Part shown: piece by piece, positions 24,261-33,999 of the stretch
Layout of the letters: the number at the start of each line of letters is the position of its first letter
Numbering within the stretch: the first letter of the stretch is position 1
Notes under the pieces: generated by a model
Database searches by the model: none
Seen by the model: only the letters and a program-made list of their open reading frames with translations
What the model was told of the DNA's origin: nothing
DNA from: Pseudomonas marginalis
GTDB lineage: Bacteria > Pseudomonadota > Gammaproteobacteria > Pseudomonadales > Pseudomonadaceae
DNA: 64,000 nt
NCBI RefSeq assembly: GCF_001645105.1
Contig: NZ_LKEG01000034.1
Span: forward strand, 243,857 to 307,856
Direction: 5' to 3'
Made by a program: the position numbers and the translations under genes

Positions 24261-27200
24261 AGGCGTTTTTCAGTTTCATGATTCGCTGGGTGATCCCCGT
24301 GCTGGGCCTGATCGCCCTGAGCCTGATCATCTGGTTTGTCGGGCCGTTGCTCGATGTGCTGGTGCCGGAAGGGCGCCGTTGGGCGCTGATCATCCTGGTG
24401 TTTGCGGTATGGATTGCCTATCGCGTGTTCCGCATCATCCAGGCCCGCCGCCAGGCCGCCGAAGTGATGCGCAGCCTGGCCGCGCAAACCCCGGCCGACC
24501 CCAACAGCACCGCCACCGCCGAAGAACTCACCACCCTGCGCCAGCGCATGGACGAGGCCCTGGCGCTGCTGAAAAAGGCCAAGCTGGGTGGCGATGAACG
24601 CCGCAACCTCTACGAGCTGCCGTGGTACGTGATCATCGGCCCGCCGGGCTCGGGCAAGACCACGGCGCTGGTCAACTCCGGGCTGCATTTTCCGCTGGCT
24701 GCGCAGCTGGGTGCCGGTGCCGTGCGCGGCGTCGGCGGTACGCGCAACTGCGACTGGTGGTTCACCGATCAAGCCGTATTGCTCGACACCGCCGGCCGCT
24801 ACACCACTCAGGACAGCAACTCCACGGTGGATAAAGCCGCTTGGCTGGGCTTCCTCGACCTGCTGAAAAAGCAGCGCTCGCGCCGCCCGATCGATGGCGC
24901 CTTTATCGCCATCAGCCTGTCGGACCTGTTGCTGGGCACCGACGCCGAACGCGCCGCCCATGCCGCCGCCATCCGCTTGCGTATTCAGGAGCTGTACACC
25001 CAACTGGGCGTGCGCTTCCCTATCTACCTGATGCTGACCAAGCTCGACCTGGTGCCGGGCTTCATGGAGTTCTTCGACAACCTCAGCAAGGAAGAGCGCG
25101 CCCAGGTGTGGGGCATGACCTTTGCCCTGGACGACGGCAAAAACACCGACAGCCCGCTGGCGCATCTGCAAAGCGAGTTCGCCGGCCTGGAGCAGCGCCT
25201 CAACGAACGCCTGGTGGAGCGCCTGCAACAGGAACGCGACCCCGCGCGGCGCGACCTGATCTATGGCTTCCCGCAGCAGTTCGGTGCGTTGAAGGATTGC
25301 CTGCAAAGCTTCCTCGAAGGCGTGTTCAAACCCAATGCCTTTGAAGAGCGCGTGTTGCTGCGCGGCGTGTACTTCACCAGCGGTACCCAGGAAGGCAGCC
25401 CGATTGACCGTCTGATCGGTGCGATGGCCCAGAGCATGAACCTGGACCGCCAGCACCTGGCGCGCCAGAGTGGCACCGGGCGCAGTTATTTCATCGAAAA
25501 ACTCTTCACTGCGGTGGCGTTTGCCGAGCGTGGCCTGGTCGGGGTGAACCCGAAGGTCGAGCGTCGGCGCAAATGGATTGCACGCGGTGTGCTGGCCGCC
25601 ACCGTGGCGCTGGTCGTGGTGGTCAGCGGCCTGTGGTGGGTGAGTTACCGCGCCAACCAGGCGTATATCGCCCAGGTCGACCAAAAGGTCGCGCCACTGG
25701 GCCAGACCGTGCAGAACCTGAGCCCGGCGCAGCGCGACGTCCTCGCCGTGCTGCCGTTGCTCAACGCCGTTAAGAACCTGGCGGGCGACTCGCCCAGCTG
25801 GTCCGAAGGCCTCGGGCTGTACCAGGGCGACATGCTTGAAGCCGAGTCCGCCAGTGTTTACCGCAAGCTGTTGATCGCGGTGTTCGCGCCACGCCTGGTG
25901 ACGCGCATCGAAGAACAACTGCACGGTGGCGGCAATTCCGACTTCCTCTACGAAGGCCTCAAGGCCTACCTGATGCTCGCTGACACCGAGCATTACGACC
26001 CGGACTTCATCAAGGCCTGGATCGCCCTCGACTGGGACCGCAACCTGCCCCGCGATCTGCCGGCGGACCAACGGCAGGCCCTGGCCGGGCATTTGCAGGC
26101 GCTGTTCGAACGCCATCCGCCGAGCGCACGCCTCGACCCACGTTTGATCGATGACCTGCGTCGCCAGTTGCAACAACTGCCGGTGGCCCAGCGCGTCTAC
26201 GACCGGGTCAAGCGCCAGAAACTGCCCGAAGGCATCCCGGACTTTCGCATCAACGAAGCCGCCGGTCGTGACGCAGCGCTGGTGTTCAGCCGCAAAAGCG
26301 GCAAGCCGCTGGGCGAGCCGTTGAGTGGTTTCTTCACCGCCAAAGGCTATCGCCAGGCGTTCCTGCTGAGCAGCCTGAACCAGACCGGCACCCTCGCCGA
26401 AGAGCAGTGGGTGTTGGGCCACGAACAGGCCGACCAACAGAACGTGGTGAGCCTGGCCGCCGACGTGCGCCGCCTGTATTTCCAGGATTACCAGCGCCAG
26501 TGGGATGCCTTGCTCGCGGACATCGACTTCGTGCCGATCACCAGCGTGGCCCAGGCGGCCGACGTGCTGCGGGTGATTTCCGGCCCGACCTCGCCGCTGA
26601 AAAAACTGCTGGTGGCCGTGGCCAAGGAAACCGATCTGCAAGCCGAAGAACGCCAGCTGGCCGCCAAAGGTGTGCCGGTGGAAGGGGGCGTCGACAAGCT
26701 CAAGGAGCGCCTGGGCAGCCTGCTCGGCCAGGAGCAACCGACCGCCAATACGCCCGTCGCGGCGGATGATCCGGTGACCGCACACTTCGCCGAACTCAAC
26801 AGCATCGTCAGCAAGAACGAAGGCGAGCCGGCGGCCATCGATGGCCTGCTCACCGACATGAATGCGCTGTATGTGCAGGTCAGCGCCATGGTAGGTGCCA
26901 GCGGCGATGCGTTGCTCGGCGAGGCAAAGAACCAGGCGGCGGCGGCGGCCACGCGGGTCAGCCTGAACGCCGAGCGCCAGCCGCCGTTGGTGCAGGGCAT
27001 GGTCAAGTCGGTGGTCAACTCCACCACCAACAGCATGATGGGCGGCGTGCGTAACCAGTTGAACGCGGCCTGGGTCAGTGAAGTGGTCAACGTGTATCGC
27101 CAGTCGCTGGCCGGGCGTTACCCGATGTCGCCGGGCAGTGCGCGGGATGCCACCCTGGATGACTTCGGCCAGTTCTTCGGGGTGGGCGGGGTGATGGACA

Positions 27201-27757
27201 ACTACTTCCGCAAATACCTGCAGCCCTACGTGGACACCTCCGCGCAGACCTGGCGCTGGCAGCCGGGCGCCGCACAGAAACTCGGGATTGCACCGGGTGT
27301 GCTGCAAACCTTCCAGCGTGCGGCGACGATCCGCGATGCGTTCTTCCGCGCCGGGGGGACCCAGCCGATTGTGCGGTTCGAACTCAAGCCGGTGTCGATG
27401 GACCCGACTATCACGCAGTTTTTGCTTGACCTCGACGGCCAGCAATTGAGCTACGACCACGGCCCCAGCCGCCCGGTGGCGATGCAATGGCCGAACCCTG
27501 GCAGCATTGGCGTGGTGCGCATTTCGATCATGCCGCCATCGGCCAGTGGCCGTTCGGGCGTGACCCTGGACGGGCCGTGGGCCTGGTTCCGCTTGCTCGA
27601 GCAATCGGACCTCACCGCCGGTAATTCGCCGGACCGTTTCAACCTGCGCCTGCGCGTCGACGGTGCGAGCATCGCCTACGAGCTGCGCGCCAACAGTGCC
27701 TTCAACCCGTTCAAGAGCCGCGTGCTCAGCGGCTTCAGCCTGCCGGAGCGGCTATGA
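24257..27757 (+). CDS. tssM: T6SS inner-membrane protein TssM (IcmF)
   Basis: A 1166-residue core of the membrane complex. Two N-terminal transmembrane helices (about 10-30 and 42-58), a cytoplasmic NTPase-like domain with Walker A GPPGSGKT (128-135) and the family motif TAGRYTTQD, a third helix near residue 440 (LAATVALVVVVSGLWWVSY), and a long periplasmic part that contacts TssJ. The start is GTG overlapping the tssL stop (GTGA). The Walker motif is intact. The adjacent tagF and kinase genes modulate it in H1-type systems. Confidence 0.96.
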   Translation: MKAFFSFMIRWVIPVLGLIALSLIIWFVGPLLDVLVPEGRRWALIILVFAVWIAYRVFRIIQARRQAAEVMRSLAAQTPADPNSTATAEELTTLRQRMDEALALLKKAKLGGDERRNLYELPWYVIIGPPGSGKTTALVNSGLHFPLAAQLGAGAVRGVGGTRNCDWWFTDQAVLLDTAGRYTTQDSNSTVDKAAWLGFLDLLKKQRSRRPIDGAFIAISLSDLLLGTDAERAAHAAAIRLRIQELYTQLGVRFPIYLMLTKLDLVPGFMEFFDNLSKEERAQVWGMTFALDDGKNTDSPLAHLQSEFAGLEQRLNERLVERLQQERDPARRDLIYGFPQQFGALKDCLQSFLEGVFKPNAFEERVLLRGVYFTSGTQEGSPIDRLIGAMAQSMNLDRQHLARQSGTGRSYFIEKLFTAVAFAERGLVGVNPKVERRRKWIARGVLAATVALVVVVSGLWWVSYRANQAYIAQVDQKVAPLGQTVQNLSPAQRDVLAVLPLLNAVKNLAGDSPSWSEGLGLYQGDMLEAESASVYRKLLIAVFAPRLVTRIEEQLHGGGNSDFLYEGLKAYLMLADTEHYDPDFIKAWIALDWDRNLPRDLPADQRQALAGHLQALFERHPPSARLDPRLIDDLRRQLQQLPVAQRVYDRVKRQKLPEGIPDFRINEAAGRDAALVFSRKSGKPLGEPLSGFFTAKGYRQAFLLSSLNQTGTLAEEQWVLGHEQADQQNVVSLAADVRRLYFQDYQRQWDALLADIDFVPITSVAQAADVLRVISGPTSPLKKLLVAVAKETDLQAEERQLAAKGVPVEGGVDKLKERLGSLLGQEQPTANTPVAADDPVTAHFAELNSIVSKNEGEPAAIDGLLTDMNALYVQVSAMVGASGDALLGEAKNQAAAAATRVSLNAERQPPLVQGMVKSVVNSTTNSMMGGVRNQLNAAWVSEVVNVYRQSLAGRYPMSPGSARDATLDDFGQFFGVGGVMDNYFRKYLQPYVDTSAQTWRWQPGAAQKLGIAPGVLQTFQRAATIRDAFFRAGGTQPIVRFELKPVSMDPTITQFLLDLDGQQLSYDHGPSRPVAMQWPNPGSIGVVRISIMPPSASGRSGVTLDGPWAWFRLLEQSDLTAGNSPDRFNLRLRVDGASIAYELRANSAFNPFKSRVLSGFSLPERL

Positions 27758-28407
27758 CGGCGCTGGGTTTCTACGGCAAGTTGGCCAGCCGCGGCGATTT
27801 TGTCAGCCGCGCCTTGCCCCAGAGTTTTATCGGCCCGTGGGACAGCTGGCTGGCGGCGGGTTTGCTTGCCAGCCAAAACAGCCTCGGCGCTGATTGGCTC
27901 AACACGTACCTGGTCAGCCCGCTGTGGCGCTTTGTGCTGGCGCCCGGCGTGTGTGGGCCGGACGCGGCGGCGGGCGTGGTGATGCCGAGCATCGATCGGG
28001 TCGGCCGCTACTTTCCGCTGGCGGTGGTGGCGTTGCTCGATCACGCCACCAACCCAGCCTCGCTGGTGGGCGGGCCGGACAGCTGGTTCGAGCAGGCCGA
28101 AACGCTGTTGCTCAGCACCCTGGATACCGGTGCCACCTTCGAACGCTTCAATGACGGTCTCGATAGCCTGGGTTTCCCGGCGAGCGAGCTACGCGCGCAG
28201 GACAGCCGTTTCGCCGGTCTGCAACGGGTGGCCGCCACTGAACCGCACCAGCGCATGACCGCGCTCGCCGAACTGGCCTGCGACGGCGCGAGCCTGTGGT
28301 GGGGCCGGGGCTCGCAGGCGATTTCCCCAGGTTTGTTGCGGTGTCAGGGCCTGCCTGCCGCCAGCGATTTTGCGCAGTTTTTGCTCGGACAAGAAGGTGT
28401 GGTGTAG
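27754..28407 (+). CDS. tagF: T6SS post-translational regulator TagF
   Basis: A 217-residue cytoplasmic protein of the DUF2094 family that in P. aeruginosa represses H1 T6SS assembly independently of the phosphorylation switch. The start MTALGFYGKLASRGDFVSR is the conserved motif (GKLxxxGDF), followed by PSIDRVGRYFPLAV, also typical. It overlaps tssM by four bases (ATGA) and abuts pppA without a gap, so it is part of the same transcript. Confidence 0.92.
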   Translation: MTALGFYGKLASRGDFVSRALPQSFIGPWDSWLAAGLLASQNSLGADWLNTYLVSPLWRFVLAPGVCGPDAAAGVVMPSIDRVGRYFPLAVVALLDHATNPASLVGGPDSWFEQAETLLLSTLDTGATFERFNDGLDSLGFPASELRAQDSRFAGLQRVAATEPHQRMTALAELACDGASLWWGRGSQAISPGLLRCQGLPAASDFAQFLLGQEGVV

Positions 28408-29127
28408 ATGGGGTCGACGTACAAATCCGCGAGCAAAAGCCATGTGGGCATGGTCCGCCAGGTCAACGAAGACGCCTGCCTGGACCTGCCGGAAAATCGT
28501 CTGTGGGTGGTGGCCGACGGCATGGGCGGGCATGCGGCGGGGGACTATGTGAGCAGCCTGATCGTCGACAGCCTGCGCAGCGTGCCGGTGGGGCGCTCGC
28601 TGGATGAATACACGGCGGCGCTGCGCAACGACCTGATCCGCATCAACGCAGCCGTGCGCGAAGAAACCGCCCACCGTGGGGTGACCATGATGGGCAGTAC
28701 CGTGGTGCTGTTGGCCGCCCGAGGCCTGCGCGGCGTGTGCCTGTGGGCCGGCGACAGTCGCTTGTACCGCTTGCGCGACGGTGTGCTCGAAGGCATCTCA
28801 CGCGACCACAGCTACGTCCAGGACCTGCAAGACAGCGGCCTGCTCAGCGAAGCCGACGCCCGCGTACACCCACGCGCCAATATCGTCACCCGCGCCATTG
28901 GCGTGGAGGCTCACTTGGACCTGGCGGTGGTCGACCTGCTGATCGCCCCCGGTGACAGCTACCTGCTGTGCAGCGACGGCTTGAACAAGACCGTCGAAGA
29001 CCATGAGATCCGCGAAGTGCTCAGCCATGACGCGCCGGATGAAATCGTGCGCAGCCTGGTGCACCTGGGGCTCAACCGGGGCGCGCCGGACAACATCACC
29101 GCTGTCGTCGTGAAGGTATCGCCATGA
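28408..29127 (+). CDS. pppA: PP2C-type serine/threonine phosphatase PppA
   Basis: A 239-residue metal-dependent phosphatase that removes the activating phosphate from Fha1 and PpkA. The metal-binding motifs are intact: RQVNEDA (D22), VADGMGGHAAGD (D37-G41), LCSDGLNKTVED and GAPDNITAVVV. The ATG directly follows the tagF stop and the end overlaps ppkA by four bases. Kinase and phosphatase are thus made together, as in the H1 cluster. Confidence 0.94.
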   Translation: MGSTYKSASKSHVGMVRQVNEDACLDLPENRLWVVADGMGGHAAGDYVSSLIVDSLRSVPVGRSLDEYTAALRNDLIRINAAVREETAHRGVTMMGSTVVLLAARGLRGVCLWAGDSRLYRLRDGVLEGISRDHSYVQDLQDSGLLSEADARVHPRANIVTRAIGVEAHLDLAVVDLLIAPGDSYLLCSDGLNKTVEDHEIREVLSHDAPDEIVRSLVHLGLNRGAPDNITAVVVKVSP

Positions 29128-32111
29128 ACATCGTCATCCCCGGCTACGACATCGAAGGCGAGATCGGCGAAGGCGCCATGGCCAGCGTGTACCTGGCGAC
29201 CCAGCGCTCGCTGGAGCGCAAGGTGGCGTTGAAGGTGATGGCGGCGGCGCTGGCGGCCGACCCGAGCTTCTGCGAACGCTTCCTGCGCGAGGGTAAGACC
29301 CTGGCGCGCTTGTCGCACCCGCACACGGTGACCATCCATGACATCGGCAACGTCGGTGAGCTGTATTACATGGCCATGGAATACCTGCCCAACGGTACGC
29401 TCAAGGAGCGCATCGCCGCTGGGTTGACGCCGGAGCAGGGCGTGACGCTGATTCGCCAGATCGCCTCGGCGCTGGGCTATGCCCATGCCCAAGGACTGGT
29501 GCACCGCGATGTGAAACCGGCGAACATTCTGTTTCGCGCTGATGGCACGGCGGTGCTGTCCGACTTTGGTATCGCCAAGTCCCTGGACGACCGCACCCAG
29601 TTCACCCAGGCCGGGTTTGCCGTGGGCACGCCGAGCTACATGAGCCCGGAACAGGCGCGGGGCCAGGAGATCGACGGCCGTGCCGACCTGTACGCGTTGG
29701 GTGTGGTGCTGTATGAAATTCTCGTCGGCAAGCTGCCGTATAGCGGCACCGACGCGCTGTCCACGGCATTGGCGCACCTGACTGAGCCATTGCCGGAACT
29801 GCCGGTGCACCACGGTCGCTACCAGGAGGTGCTGCGCAAGCTGTTGGCCAAGGACCCGGCGGAACGGTTCCCGGATGCAGCGGCGTTGTTGCAGGCCCTG
29901 GATAACCTGCCGGCGGAGTCGCCGGAGGCCACCTTGGTGCGGCCGCTGCCCATCCCGCTGAGCTTCGACCTGGCGGGCATGACCCCGGTCACTATCGATA
30001 TTCCGACCGATAAACCACAGCCGCAACCTGTCGCGCGCCAGCCGGTGGTGACACCGACGCAACACAACGCCGTGTCCGAGCAGCGCCGTGGGCCGGTGAT
30101 GGCTTTGGCGGCGGTTGCGGTGGCGGTGGCCTTGGCCATCGGTGGTGCCAGTTACTGGTGGTTGAGCGGTAGCGATAAGCCCGTCGCCAAGCCGCCGGCT
30201 GCGGTGGTGCCCGCGGTGGCGCCCACGGTGGTGCCGCCTGTTCCCGACGTCGACGGCGGCCAGCGTCCGTTACTGATGGCAGGTAAGAAGACACTGTTCC
30301 AGCGCGTCCTGAGTAAGCCGGGCGCCAAGCTTTCCTCTGACGCAGGCAGCGCGCCGGGCAAAGCCCTGCCGGCGTTTTCCGTGCTCTATGTCTACCAACG
30401 CAAGGACGTCGACGGCAGCCCGTGGGTACGCGTCGGTGCCGCCACCGATGGGCGCAGCGACGGTTGGTTGCCGGCGTCACACGTCAGCGACTGGAAACAG
30501 AGCCTGGTGCTCAAGTTCACCGAACGTTCGGGCCGGGCGCCCGTGATGTTCCTGCGCCAATCCGGCGAAGTAGAGCAGTTGTTGGCCGACCCGGCCGCCG
30601 CCAAAGGCGTGCTGGCCAAGGCGCAGAAAAACAGCGAAGACAACAGCCAGATACTGGCCCTGGAACCGACGGCCAGCGCGGTGCCGCAGAACCAGTTCTA
30701 CCTGTTGCCGATCTTCGATTCCAAAGAGAGCTTTGACGAAAACGGCCAGCCGGTGCAGTTGCTCAATGTGGCCTCCATCGACCCCGGCAGCAGCGCGGCC
30801 GCCAAGCCCTCGACGCCGGTGATCAAGGCCAACGCCGACGCCTTCCGGACCGCCGTAGTGTTGGTGGTCGACACCACCGTGTCGATGCAGCCCTACATCG
30901 ACCAGATTCGCGATGTGGTGCACGAACTGCAAACGCGCATCGCCGAGCGTGGCGAGTTGGACAGTGTCAGTTTCGGCATGGTGGGCTTTCGCAGCAGTAT
31001 CAAGAAAACCCCAGGCCTGGAGTACGTGGCCAAGACCCTGATCAGCCTCGACCAGGGCCGCGACCCGCAACGCTTCCTCGACATGGCGCGCCAGGTCAAG
31101 GCGTCCACGGTGTCCAGCCATTCGTTCAACGAAGACGCGTTCGCCGGGGTGATGCAGGCGGTGGATGGCATGGATTGGTCCGGCTACGGCGGGCGCATTA
31201 TCCTGCTGGTCACCGACGCTGGCGCGCTGCGCAAGAACGACCCGTTTGCCGCCACCCAGATGAACGAAGCCGAAGTGCGCCAGGCGGCGCTGGGCAAGCA
31301 GATCAAGATCTACGCCCTGCACCTGCGCACCGACGCCGGCAAGAAAACCCATGCCGGTGCCGAGAGCCAGTACCGCATCCTCACCGCCGACGCCAACCCG
31401 CAGATCGGCGACCTCTACACGCCGGTGCCGGGTGGCGACGTGCGTAAATTGGGCGAGCGTGTGGACGAAATCGGCACGGTGTTCGCCAACCTTGTTCATC
31501 AGGTACGCAGCAATACGCCGCAGCCAGTGCCGTTGTTGAGTTCCGCGCCAACCTTGGCGGATAAATCCGCAGCCGTCGGCTACGCCATGCACATGGATTT
31601 CCTCGGTCGCAAAGCCGCGAGCCAGGCGCCGCAACTGGTCAGCGCCTGGACCGCCGACCGCGACCTGACCAACCCGGCACTGCCGGCGTTCCAGGTGTGC
31701 GTGATGCTGACCAAATTGCAGCTCAACGACCTGCAACAGTCGTTGAAGCTGATCGTCGACGCGGCGCGCAAGACCCAGACTTCGCCCAAGGACTTCTTCC
31801 AGGAAATCGCCAGCGCCTCGGCCTACATGAGCCGCGACCCGCAGGCCCTGCGCAAGGGCGGCAACCTGGCCGACGGCGGCATTCTTGGTGAATACCTGGA
31901 AGGCCTGCCGTACCGCAGCAAGTCGCTGAACATGACCCAGGACTTGTGGTTGTCGTTGAGCGTGGCCGAGCAGGAAGACTTTATCGACGAGCTGGATTCG
32001 AAGATCCGCCTCTACGAAACCTTCCACAATGACGTGGCCAACTGGGTCCGTTTCGGCGATGCCGAGCCGGGCGATGCGTTGTACCGCGTGCCGCTGTCGA
32101 CGTTGCCGTGA
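29124..32111 (+). CDS. ppkA: Membrane Ser/Thr kinase PpkA with periplasmic von Willebrand A domain
   Basis: A 995-residue sensor kinase that turns on the T6SS by phosphorylating Fha1. The kinase domain (about 1-265) has the Gly loop GEIGEGAMASVY, K37, HRDVKPAN (H127-R128-D129) and DFG (147-149). A Pro-rich stretch and one transmembrane helix (about 322-345) follow. The periplasmic part carries a vWA domain with a MIDAS-like DTTVS (583-587). All catalytic residues are present. In P. aeruginosa periplasmic PpkA is controlled by TagQRST, whose genes follow directly. Confidence 0.95.
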   Translation: MNIVIPGYDIEGEIGEGAMASVYLATQRSLERKVALKVMAAALAADPSFCERFLREGKTLARLSHPHTVTIHDIGNVGELYYMAMEYLPNGTLKERIAAGLTPEQGVTLIRQIASALGYAHAQGLVHRDVKPANILFRADGTAVLSDFGIAKSLDDRTQFTQAGFAVGTPSYMSPEQARGQEIDGRADLYALGVVLYEILVGKLPYSGTDALSTALAHLTEPLPELPVHHGRYQEVLRKLLAKDPAERFPDAAALLQALDNLPAESPEATLVRPLPIPLSFDLAGMTPVTIDIPTDKPQPQPVARQPVVTPTQHNAVSEQRRGPVMALAAVAVAVALAIGGASYWWLSGSDKPVAKPPAAVVPAVAPTVVPPVPDVDGGQRPLLMAGKKTLFQRVLSKPGAKLSSDAGSAPGKALPAFSVLYVYQRKDVDGSPWVRVGAATDGRSDGWLPASHVSDWKQSLVLKFTERSGRAPVMFLRQSGEVEQLLADPAAAKGVLAKAQKNSEDNSQILALEPTASAVPQNQFYLLPIFDSKESFDENGQPVQLLNVASIDPGSSAAAKPSTPVIKANADAFRTAVVLVVDTTVSMQPYIDQIRDVVHELQTRIAERGELDSVSFGMVGFRSSIKKTPGLEYVAKTLISLDQGRDPQRFLDMARQVKASTVSSHSFNEDAFAGVMQAVDGMDWSGYGGRIILLVTDAGALRKNDPFAATQMNEAEVRQAALGKQIKIYALHLRTDAGKKTHAGAESQYRILTADANPQIGDLYTPVPGGDVRKLGERVDEIGTVFANLVHQVRSNTPQPVPLLSSAPTLADKSAAVGYAMHMDFLGRKAASQAPQLVSAWTADRDLTNPALPAFQVCVMLTKLQLNDLQQSLKLIVDAARKTQTSPKDFFQEIASASAYMSRDPQALRKGGNLADGGILGEYLEGLPYRSKSLNMTQDLWLSLSVAEQEDFIDELDSKIRLYETFHNDVANWVRFGDAEPGDALYRVPLSTLP

Positions 32112-32815
32112 TGCTGAACCTGAGCGCGGTGCACAAGAGCCGGGGCGTCGGTAGCCAGCGCTATCGCTTGGTGATCCCGGCGTTGACGCTGCGCGCGGGT
32201 GAGCAATTGGCGATTGTCGGGCCCAGCGGTTGCGGCAAAAGCACGTTGCTGGACCTGCTGGCGCTGGTCTTGGCGCCGGACCAGGTCGGGCAGTTCGATT
32301 TCCATCAGCACGACATCGCCGGGTTGTGGCGTGGCGAGCAGCAGTCCACGTTGGCCGCGCTGCGTAGCCAGCATCTGGGGTATGTGCTGCAGACCGGTGG
32401 CCTGCTGGGGTTTCTCGATGTGCGCGACAACATCGCCTTGTCCCGGCAACTGCTGGGACTGACGGACGACGGCAGCGTGTTGCGCCTGGCCGAGCAACTG
32501 GAAATCAGTGACCAGTTGGCCAAGAAACCGGCCGCGTTGTCGGTGGGCCAGCGCCAGCGCGTCAGCTGCGCCCGCGCCCTGGCCCATGCGCCGCAGCTGG
32601 TGCTGGCGGATGAACCCACCGCGTCCCTTGACCCGCTGAACGCCGAGCGCGTGATGCAGGCGCTGCTGGCCCAGGCTCGTGAGCACCGCGCCGCGTGTGT
32701 GATCGCCACCCATGACGAACCATTGGCCCGCGCCAGTGGCTTGCAGGTGCGGCGCATCAGTTGCCGTCGCGACACCGACGGGGGCGTCACCGCGACCCTC
32801 GGGGAGGCGTGCTGA
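32111..32815 (+). CDS. tagT: ABC transporter ATPase TagT
   Basis: A 234-residue ABC ATPase of the LolD/MacB type, partner of the permease TagS in the TagQRST module that senses envelope damage upstream of PpkA. Walker A GPSGCGKST, signature LSVGQRQRVSCARAL and Walker B LVLADEPTASLD are intact. The ATG at 32111 overlaps the ppkA stop by one base; a GTG at 32108 is an alternative giving one more residue and a GTGA overlap. The order T-S-R-Q after ppkA keeps the H1 block. Confidence 0.9.
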   Translation: MLNLSAVHKSRGVGSQRYRLVIPALTLRAGEQLAIVGPSGCGKSTLLDLLALVLAPDQVGQFDFHQHDIAGLWRGEQQSTLAALRSQHLGYVLQTGGLLGFLDVRDNIALSRQLLGLTDDGSVLRLAEQLEISDQLAKKPAALSVGQRQRVSCARALAHAPQLVLADEPTASLDPLNAERVMQALLAQAREHRAACVIATHDEPLARASGLQVRRISCRRDTDGGVTATLGEAC

Positions 32816-33999
32816 TGCGCATCGGCTTGGTCGCGTCGCTCGCCTGGCAGGATTACCGCAACGACGCGTGGCTGTCGGCCTGTTCGGTGCTGGCATTGGT
32901 CGCTGTGATCGCCCCGTTGCTGGTGTTATTCGGCCTGAAATTTGGACTGGTTAGCAGTTTGACCGAACGTTTGGAGACTGACCCCGCCACCCGTGAAATT
33001 ATTCCGCTGGGCGGTGGTCGATTCAGCAGCGCCTTTATCGAGCAGCTCGGCCAGCGCAGCGATGTAGCGTTTGCGGTACCGCGCACGCGGCAGATTGCGG
33101 CGACAGCGCAGGTGGGCTCGTTGAGCTTGGAGATGCTGCCGACGGCGTCGGGCGATCCGTTGTTGAACGGCTTTCCGTTGCCTCGGGGCCTGGACCAGAT
33201 CGTGCTGAGTCATACCGCCGCCGAGAAGCTGGCGGCGCGGCCCGGGGATTGGCTGGAAACCAGTTTTGCCCGGCAAGTGGCGGGGCGCGTGGAAGCCCAG
33301 CGCACTCGCTTGCAGGTGCTGGCGGTACTGCCGCTGGAGGCCTTCGCCCGTGACGGGTTGTTTGCCGATTTGAAATTGCTGGAAGCAGCAGAAGATTACC
33401 GTGATGGTCGAGCAGTACCGGCGCTGGGTTGGGTCGGGGAGGCGGTTGGTGTGACCGAGCAGCGTGTGTACCCGGCGTTCCGCCTGTACGCCCGTCGCCT
33501 CGTCGATGTGGAACCACTGCGGGTGTTTTTCGCCGGTCAGAACCTGTTGGTGTCGACCCAGGCCCAGACCATCGCCCAGGTGCAGTCGTTGAGCCGCAAC
33601 CTGTCGATCGTGTTTTGGATGATTGGCGGTTTGGCGGTGGCGGGTGCGTTTGCGGCGATCTTTGCCGGGGCCCTCGCGGCTGTGGCGCGCAAGCGTCGGG
33701 AATTGTCGGTGTTGCGCCTGTTGGGGTTCTCGACGGGTGGGCTGTTGCTGTTTGTGGTGGTGCAGGCGCTGTACAGCGCAGGTTTCGCTGCCGTGCTCAG
33801 TGCTGGCCTGTATGGCGCGGCCGAGGCGGCGTTGAATCAGTTATTTGTGCAGGTGCCCGGCGAATACGCCAGCCATCTGTTGGCGCGTCATTACGGCCTG
33901 GCCCTGGTTGCAGTCATGGGCGTCAGCGCCGTGGCGGCGGCCTGTGGTGGTTGGCGAGTGGCGCGGATCCAGGCTTCTGAAGGAATCAGAGATGTATAA
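32815..33999 (+). CDS. tagS: ABC transporter permease TagS
   Basis: A 394-residue inner-membrane permease of the FtsX/LolE type, with one N-terminal transmembrane helix (WLSACSVLALVAVIAPLLVL), a large periplasmic domain, and three C-terminal helices (IVFWMIGGLAVAGAFAAIFA near residue 265 onward). The start overlaps the tagT stop (TGATG at 32813-32817), which fixes it. In P. aeruginosa TagT-TagS form an ABC complex needed for kinase activation; what it moves is unknown. Confidence 0.88.
   Translation: MRIGLVASLAWQDYRNDAWLSACSVLALVAVIAPLLVLFGLKFGLVSSLTERLETDPATREIIPLGGGRFSSAFIEQLGQRSDVAFAVPRTRQIAATAQVGSLSLEMLPTASGDPLLNGFPLPRGLDQIVLSHTAAEKLAARPGDWLETSFARQVAGRVEAQRTRLQVLAVLPLEAFARDGLFADLKLLEAAEDYRDGRAVPALGWVGEAVGVTEQRVYPAFRLYARRLVDVEPLRVFFAGQNLLVSTQAQTIAQVQSLSRNLSIVFWMIGGLAVAGAFAAIFAGALAAVARKRRELSVLRLLGFSTGGLLLFVVVQALYSAGFAAVLSAGLYGAAEAALNQLFVQVPGEYASHLLARHYGLALVAVMGVSAVAAACGGWRVARIQASEGIRDV

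Noticed and set aside
23960..27604. Antisense frame of 1214 codons opposite tssM
   Set aside because: It is the mirror of a high-GC gene with strong codon bias; the protein is low-complexity His/Gln/Arg/Gly-rich with no domain. The plus-strand TssM is unmistakable.
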